NCBI GenBank assembly: GCA_945918815.1
Contig: CAMEIU010000084.1
Span: forward strand, 1 to 9,156
Direction of reading: 5' to 3'
Length of the DNA: 9,156 nucleotides
Origin: an uncultured Clostridia bacterium
GTDB taxonomy: Bacteria; Bacillota; Clostridia; Oscillospirales; Oscillospiraceae
The translations under genes were made by a program, and so were the position numbers. This document shows positions 5,184-9,156 of the stretch, piece by piece (positions within the stretch are counted from its first letter, which is position 1; each line of letters begins with the position of its first letter). The notes under the pieces are model-generated. The model did not search any database, was not told the DNA's origin, and was given only the letters and a program-made list of their open reading frames with translations.

Positions 5184-7829
5184 CTACGGAATCTCCTCCT
5201 CCACCGGCGGGTTGTCCTCGATGGGGGTCTCCGGCGGGATGCCCTGCATCTGCTGCCATTGCTCCTTGGTGATCAGCAGCTGCCTGGGCTTGGAGCCTTC
5301 GAAGGGGCCGACGATGCCTTTTTCTTCCATCTCGTCCACGATCCGGGCGGCCCGGGCGTAGCCCAGTTTCAATCTGCGCTGGAGCATGGAGACGGAGGCC
5401 TGTCCGGTTTCCAGAATCACGTCCACAGCGGCGGGCAGCAGCTCGTCGCCTTCGCTGTCCGGCTCCGGCGCGGCGGCTGCGGCCGCGCTGCCGCCGCCCT
5501 TGCCGCTCTGCTCGGCCTTCTGGTTGATCTCGGCCATGACCTTGTCGTCATAGTCGGCGGCGGCGTTCTTCTTGATGAAGTCCGCCGCGTGCTGTACCTC
5601 GTCGTCGGTGATGAAGCAGCCCTGGACCCGTTTCGGCTTGCCCTGGCCCAGAGGGGCGTAGAGCATGTCGCCCTTGCCCACCAGCTTCTCCGCGCCGGCG
5701 GTGTCCAGAATGATGCGGGACTCCATGGCGGAGGCCACGGCGAAGGCGATTCTCGACGGAATGTTGGCCTTCATGAGGCCGGTGATCACGTCCGCCGAGG
5801 GACGCTGGGTGGCGATGACCAGGTGGATGCCGGAGGCACGGCCCATCTGGGCCACCCGGCAGATGGCCTCTTCCACTTCTTTGGCCGCCACCAGCATCAA
5901 ATCGGCCAGCTCGTCGATGACCACCACGATCTGAGGCAGCGGCTGCCGGTCCTCGGCCATGGCGCAGGTCTTGTTGTAGGAATCCAGATCCCGGACCCCC
6001 GCGTCGGCCATGAGCCGGTACCGCTTCATCATTTCCGTCACGGCCCACTGCAAAGCCCCCGCGGCCTTCTTCGGGTCCGTGACCACGGGAATGAGCAGAT
6101 GGGGAATGCCGTTGTAGACGCCAAGCTCCACCATCTTTGGGTCCACCATGATCAGGCGGACCTCCTCCGGCTTGGCCTTGTAGAGCAGAGAGATGATCAG
6201 GCTGTTCATGCACACGGACTTGCCGGAGCCGGTGGTACCGGCGATGAGCATGTGGGGCAGCTTGGCAATGTCGCCGATGATGCACTTGCCGCTGATGTCC
6301 TTGCCCACGGCGAAGGAGATGCGGGACTTGCTCTTATGGAATTCGAGTGAATCGATGACGTCGTGAATATGGACCGTGGACACCAGCTTGTTGGGGACCT
6401 CGATGCCCACCACGGAAATCTTGTCGGGAATGGCCGAAATGCGCACGCCGGTGGCGCCCAGGGCCAGGGCGATATCGTCGGCCAGGTTGGTGATCTTACT
6501 GAGCTTCACGCCCCGGTCCAGCTCCAGCTCGTAGCGGGTGACGGAGGGACCGCGGATGACGTTGATGATATGGGCGTCGATGCCGAAGCTGACCAGCGTG
6601 TCGTTGAGCCGCTCGGCGTTGATCTGCATTTCCTCGGTGCCGTCCACGGTGGTACCGTCTCCGGTTTTCAGAAGCTTCACCGGCGGGAAGGCGTAGACCG
6701 GCGGCTTCGGCTCCGCCTGGGCGATCTCCGAGGCGATCTTGGCCGCCTCCAGCTGGGCCTCCCCTTTCTTGACCTTCTGGGTCTCCTCCACCTCCAGCAG
6801 CGGCAGGGGCATGGGCTCCACGGGCTGCATGGTCTCGGCGGCCGCCGCGTCGAAGCGGCTCTTCTTCTCCGATTCCTGCTTCGGCGGCAGGGGTGCAGGC
6901 TCCGGCGGCAGCTCCGGCTCCGGCTGCGGCTCCGGCTTCTTGATCACCAGCGGCGGCACGTCCAGGCTCTCCAGGAACAGGTCCCGCTTTTCCTCCGCCT
7001 GGACCTCCGGCTCCGGCTGCTTCTCCGGCTCCGGCTTTTTCGCCGGGGCTTTTTCCTTTTTGGCAGGCTCCTTGGCCTTACGCAGCTTCGGCGGCTCGTC
7101 CACGGGAAGATCGTACTCCGAAATGGAGGACCGCTTCCGCTCCACCCGCTCAATCTGCTTCTGGGCCACATGGTTCACCAGGACCTCCGCCGGATCGGCG
7201 TGCTCCCGGACCGGCGGCTCATATTCCGCCCGACGGGGCCGGTTCCGGATGGCCCGGTAGAGGCTGGCGACGGTCATGTTGAAGCTGGTCAAAAGGCTCA
7301 GGACCAGCAGCAGAATGGACAAAATCACCGCGCCGATTTTGCTGATGATCAGCTCCAGGAACATGGCCAGGAACCCGGCGACGACGCCGCCGGAGGTTCC
7401 CTCGATGCCCGTGGACCACAGATCGGCCACCATTTTGAACTCCCAGTTGATCCACGCGCTGTCCGAGAACAGATGGTGCAGCATGCCCACGCACAGGGCC
7501 ACGGCGAAGGTGCAGAAGACCCGCAGCCGCACCGGGCGGCCGTCGTGGAACAGCAGAATGAAGAAATCCAGCAGGAGGGCGAAGGGCATGACGTACATAC
7601 CCGCGCCCACAAGCCCCCGGAGCAGGTTGGAGACCAGGGTGATGAACACCGCGTCCACTTTGAACAGGCTCAGCAGGCTCAAGGCCGCCAGGAACAGGCA
7701 GACGAAGGCCCCCACCTCCCGGCGGATGGGCTTTTTCTTGGCCGTCCTGGAGGCGGATGATTTGGAACGGGTGGTTTTGGCAGTTTTCGAGGATTTCGAA
7801 CTGGTCGAACTTCTCTTTTTCTCAGCCAT
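5184..7829 (-). CDS. ftsK: DNA translocase FtsK/SpoIIIE
   Basis: This 881-residue membrane-anchored motor pumps chromosomal DNA through the division or sporulation septum. A Lys/Ser-rich N-terminus (1-38) precedes about four membrane segments (about 41-180). A low-complexity Pro/Glu/Lys linker follows (about 200-375). The motor covers about 380-760, with Walker A GTTGSGKS at 531-538, Walker B VVVIDE at 635-640 and ATQRPSADVITG at 673-684. After an Ala/Gly spacer, the C-terminal gamma winged helix (about 797-855, with GYARAARIVDEMEEKGIVGP) would read polar sequence motifs. A short acidic tail ends the protein. AAAGGAG lies 8 nt before the ATG at 7829. Whether it is the vegetative FtsK/SftA type or SpoIIIE cannot be decided here; the membrane anchor argues against SftA. 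No clear promoter is seen between it and uppP. Confidence 0.96.
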   Translation of the reverse strand: MAEKKRSSTSSKSSKTAKTTRSKSSASRTAKKKPIRREVGAFVCLFLAALSLLSLFKVDAVFITLVSNLLRGLVGAGMYVMPFALLLDFFILLFHDGRPVRLRVFCTFAVALCVGMLHHLFSDSAWINWEFKMVADLWSTGIEGTSGGVVAGFLAMFLELIISKIGAVILSILLLVLSLLTSFNMTVASLYRAIRNRPRRAEYEPPVREHADPAEVLVNHVAQKQIERVERKRSSISEYDLPVDEPPKLRKAKEPAKKEKAPAKKPEPEKQPEPEVQAEEKRDLFLESLDVPPLVIKKPEPQPEPELPPEPAPLPPKQESEKKSRFDAAAAETMQPVEPMPLPLLEVEETQKVKKGEAQLEAAKIASEIAQAEPKPPVYAFPPVKLLKTGDGTTVDGTEEMQINAERLNDTLVSFGIDAHIINVIRGPSVTRYELELDRGVKLSKITNLADDIALALGATGVRISAIPDKISVVGIEVPNKLVSTVHIHDVIDSLEFHKSKSRISFAVGKDISGKCIIGDIAKLPHMLIAGTTGSGKSVCMNSLIISLLYKAKPEEVRLIMVDPKMVELGVYNGIPHLLIPVVTDPKKAAGALQWAVTEMMKRYRLMADAGVRDLDSYNKTCAMAEDRQPLPQIVVVIDELADLMLVAAKEVEEAICRVAQMGRASGIHLVIATQRPSADVITGLMKANIPSRIAFAVASAMESRIILDTAGAEKLVGKGDMLYAPLGQGKPKRVQGCFITDDEVQHAADFIKKNAAADYDDKVMAEINQKAEQSGKGGGSAAAAAAPEPDSEGDELLPAAVDVILETGQASVSMLQRRLKLGYARAARIVDEMEEKGIVGPFEGSKPRQLLITKEQWQQMQGIPPETPIEDNPPVEEEIP

Positions 7830-7907
7830 GGGTAAAACTCCTTTATGTTCTCAGCACACACTGTAGGGGCGGCCCCCGCAAATATTTGTCAGGCTTGCGG
7901 GAGGCTA
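7830..7907 (-). other. Upstream region of ftsK with a hairpin, no clear promoter
   Basis: The 78 bp before ftsK contain the ribosome binding site and a 7-bp inverted repeat, CCCGCAA (7875-7881) with TTGCGGG (7895-7901). The TGTAGGGGC motif also found in the other repeats is at 7862-7870. I see no convincing -35/-10 pair: TACAGT at about 7859-7864 lacks a well-spaced partner. The promoter may be weak, lie inside the adjacent repeat, or be absent, with read-through from uppP. Confidence 0.35.
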
Positions 7908-8058
7908 AAGCCTTCCCCTTGAGGGGAAGGTGGCGCGAAGCGCCGGATGAGGTGGAAAAGCGTGGCGAATTCGCCGGTAGTCCTTGCAAAACAGAGCATT
8001 TACCGCACACCTCATCAGTCACGCTGCGCGTGACAGCTTCCCCTCAAGGGGAAGCCTT
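7908..8058. repeat. Inverted-repeat element, family C
   Basis: This roughly 150-bp element has long imperfect inverted ends. Each end is itself a near-palindrome: CCTTCCCCTTGAGGGGAAGG at 7911-7930, and CTTCCCCTCAAGGGGAAG at 8037-8054. Next to these, GATGAGGTG (7946-7954) pairs with CACCTCATC (8008-8016). No transposase gene is present. It lies 78 bp downstream of the uppP stop, and its strong hairpins could stop or protect the uppP transcript. It and the following 77 bp account for the 306-bp gap at 7830-8135. Confidence 0.8.
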
Positions 8059-8135
8059 GGGCGCTCCCGCGCCAGATCCATACACCGGCAAATTTCAATT
8101 TTTGCCGATATCAGCCCGACTGGGCGGCAGCGTGC
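8059..8135. other. Spacer after uppP, with a module shared with the ECF leader
   Basis: With base 8058, this begins with a 16-bp stretch (8058-8073, TGGGCGCTCCCGCGCC) whose reverse complement is at 4778-4793 in the ECF leader. A hairpin follows, GGCAAA (8089-8094) with TTTTGCC (about 8101-8107), and then GCCC/GGGC. No T run follows the hairpins in the minus direction, so it is not a standard intrinsic terminator for uppP. Confidence 0.4.
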
Positions 8136-8969
8136 TTATTTGATAAGCGACAGCACCAGGGTCACCAGGCCGGCGCCCCAGCAGTAGTAGGAAAAGCCGC
8201 CGAAGCTGCCCTTCTGGGAGATGTACTTCAAAAGCCGGATGGCAAGGTAGCCGAAGACGGCGGCGGAGACCACGCCCACCAGATACACCGGCAGCAGGGA
8301 CCAGTCGATTCCCGCCTGAATGGCGTCGATGAGGGACAGCAGGTTGGCGCCCAGCACGGCGGGAATGGACAGCAGGAAGGAGAACCGCACGGCAAACTCC
8401 CGGTCAAAGCCCCGGGCCAGACCGGCGGAGATGGTGGTCCCGGAACGGGACAGGCCCGGCACCACGGCGATGGCCTGACCCACGCCCACCAGAAGAATAT
8501 CCAGGATGGAGGCGCTCTTCAAGTCCTTGTTGCCGTGGTTCATGCGGTCGGACACAAACAGCAGCGTGCCGGTGACCAGCAATGCGAAGCCGATGAAGAA
8601 GGTATTGTTATAGAGGCCCTCCACCTTGTCTTTGATGGGCAGCACCAGGACCAGCGGCAGGGTGGCGATGATGATAAAGGCGATCATCCGGCGGCTGAGC
8701 CGGTCCGGCTTCTTGCCCTCGGGCAGCTTGCGCAGGTGAAGCATGGTGAGGAACTCCAGCACCAGGGCCTTGATGTCGCCCCAGTAGGCCACGAACACCG
8801 CAGCCAGGGTGCCCAGATGCAGCAGTACATCGAAGAACAGATCGTCGGCCTCCCCGGAGATCAGGCCGAAGATATTCTGGAAAATCGCCAGGTGTCCCGA
8901 ACTGGAAATCGGCAAAAACTCCGCCACGCCCTGGATAAAGCCCAAAAAAATCGAGGAAAGATAGCTCAT
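8136..8969 (-). CDS. uppP: Undecaprenyl-diphosphate phosphatase (BacA/UppP type)
   Basis: This 277-residue polytopic membrane enzyme removes one phosphate from undecaprenyl diphosphate outside the membrane. That recycles the lipid carrier for peptidoglycan and other wall polymers, and high activity gives bacitracin tolerance. The family signatures are complete: GVAEFLPISSSGHL at 14-27, with Glu17, Ser22-24 and His26 in the active site; DVLLHLGTLAAV at 47-58; and PGLSRSGTTI at 171-180, with Arg175 as the phosphate-binding arginine. The length is normal for the family. The ATG at 8969 has an AGGAGG site 7 nt upstream and its own promoter. ftsK follows on the same strand after 306 bp. The two genes share a division and wall theme but are probably not a tight operon, because family C lies between them. 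Confidence 0.96.
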   Translation of the reverse strand: MSYLSSIFLGFIQGVAEFLPISSSGHLAIFQNIFGLISGEADDLFFDVLLHLGTLAAVFVAYWGDIKALVLEFLTMLHLRKLPEGKKPDRLSRRMIAFIIIATLPLVLVLPIKDKVEGLYNNTFFIGFALLVTGTLLFVSDRMNHGNKDLKSASILDILLVGVGQAIAVVPGLSRSGTTISAGLARGFDREFAVRFSFLLSIPAVLGANLLSLIDAIQAGIDWSLLPVYLVGVVSAAVFGYLAIRLLKYISQKGSFGGFSYYCWGAGLVTLVLSLIK

Positions 8970-9008
8970 ATGTCAGCCTCCTGAAGGGTTGATAAGTCAT
9001 ACTAGAAT

Positions 9009-9037
9009 ATAGTACCACATTCAGAAGAATATTTCCA
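9009..9037 (-). promoter_or_regulatory. Promoter of uppP
   Basis: On the minus strand TGGTACTAT forms an extended -10 (box TACTAT, 9009-9014). TGGAAA (-35, 9032-9037) lies 17 nt upstream. The purB promoter uses the same -35 hexamer and spacing. The implied leader is about 33 nt. Confidence 0.6.
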
Positions 9038-9062
9038 GTCAATGCAGGAAAAAAGGTGGAGG

Positions 9063-9099
9063 CAATGGACAATTGATAATGTACAATGGACAATGATTG
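9063..9099. repeat. Family A repeat end, solo copy
   Basis: The stretch CAATGGACAATTGATAATG and the following ACAATGGACAATGATTG match the end motif of the family A elements at 524-636 and 4951-5180. No interior or second end is seen before the window closes. It is either a truncated copy or one cut by the IS-like sequence that starts next to it. Confidence 0.6.
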
Positions 9100-9102
9100 A
9101 AA

Positions 9103-9156
9103 GAGACCATCCCAAAATTTGTGTAAACCTCCAACATGGTGTAAAATAGAGGCACC
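9103..9156. mobile_element. Possible insertion-sequence end (IS256-like), incomplete
   Basis: From about 9103 the sequence changes to GAGACCATCCCAAAATTTGTG (from 9105) and the following TAAACCTCC. This resembles the terminal sequences of IS256-family (mutator) elements as I remember them, which typically carry an AAATTTGTGTAAA-like core near the end. The transposase would lie beyond the right edge. I cannot see the other end or a target duplication, so this is a tentative call. Confidence 0.3.
9119..9147 (+). promoter_or_regulatory. Plus-strand promoter pointing out of the window
   Basis: TTGTGT (9119-9124) and TAAAAT (9142-9147) are 17 nt apart. The -10 is good (5/6) and the -35 weak (3/6). 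It would drive a gene to the right, divergent from uppP, and fits a transposase gene of the possible insertion sequence. Confidence 0.35.

Noticed and set aside
5259..7760. Two plus-strand open frames (5259-6350 and 6363-7760) opposite ftsK
   Set aside because: Their Arg/Leu/Gln/His-rich products track the codon bias of ftsK in antisense, and no plausible start signals are seen.
7862..8135. Small protein encoded between ftsK and uppP
   Set aside because: The open frames there run through the family C hairpins, and no ribosome binding site or recognisable product was found.

Overview
The window looks like a chromosomal segment of a high-GC gut Clostridia, most likely an Oscillospiraceae-type Firmicute. 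This rests on three things: Gram-positive ribosome binding sites (AGGAGG-like, about 7-10 nt from the start), sigma-A type promoters, and intergenic inverted repeats of a kind I associate with that family (TGTCATTGCGA..., CCTTCCCCTTGAGGGGAAGG..., and CAATTGTCCATTG... types). The genus cannot be fixed from the sequence alone. All six recognised genes read on the minus strand, so transcription runs from right to left.

Layout in transcription order. The right edge (about 9103-9156) has an IS-terminus-like sequence and a plus-strand promoter pointing out of the window. Next come uppP (undecaprenyl-diphosphate phosphatase, 8136-8969), an FtsK/SpoIIIE DNA translocase (5184-7829), an ECF transporter S component with a long structured leader (4085-4684), and purB (adenylosuccinate lyase, 2221-3657). 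Last are a SorE-like zinc-dependent dehydrogenase (638-1894, start moved in from 1906) and the N-terminal part of a protein with two lipoyl domains (1-493, running off the left edge).

uppP, ftsK, the ECF gene and purB are housekeeping genes for cell-wall lipid recycling, chromosome segregation, vitamin or small-molecule uptake, and purine synthesis. They look independently transcribed; promoters are visible for uppP, the ECF gene and purB. The left pair looks different. The dehydrogenase has a near-consensus promoter (TTGACA-17-TACAAT) whose -35 box sits at the centre of a 33-bp imperfect palindrome. It is followed by a lipoyl carrier protein of the 2-oxoacid/acetoin dehydrogenase E2 type, so this is probably a regulated catabolic operon continuing to the left.

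Every sizeable intergenic gap carries a different inverted-repeat element, usually placed on the 3' side of the upstream gene. Two copies of one family end within 2-4 nt of the stop codons of the dehydrogenase and ftsK. One element (2051-2193) looks like a bidirectional terminator. Apart from these repeats, the most interesting signals are the operator at the dehydrogenase promoter and the ECF leader, where one segment can pair with either of two partners.
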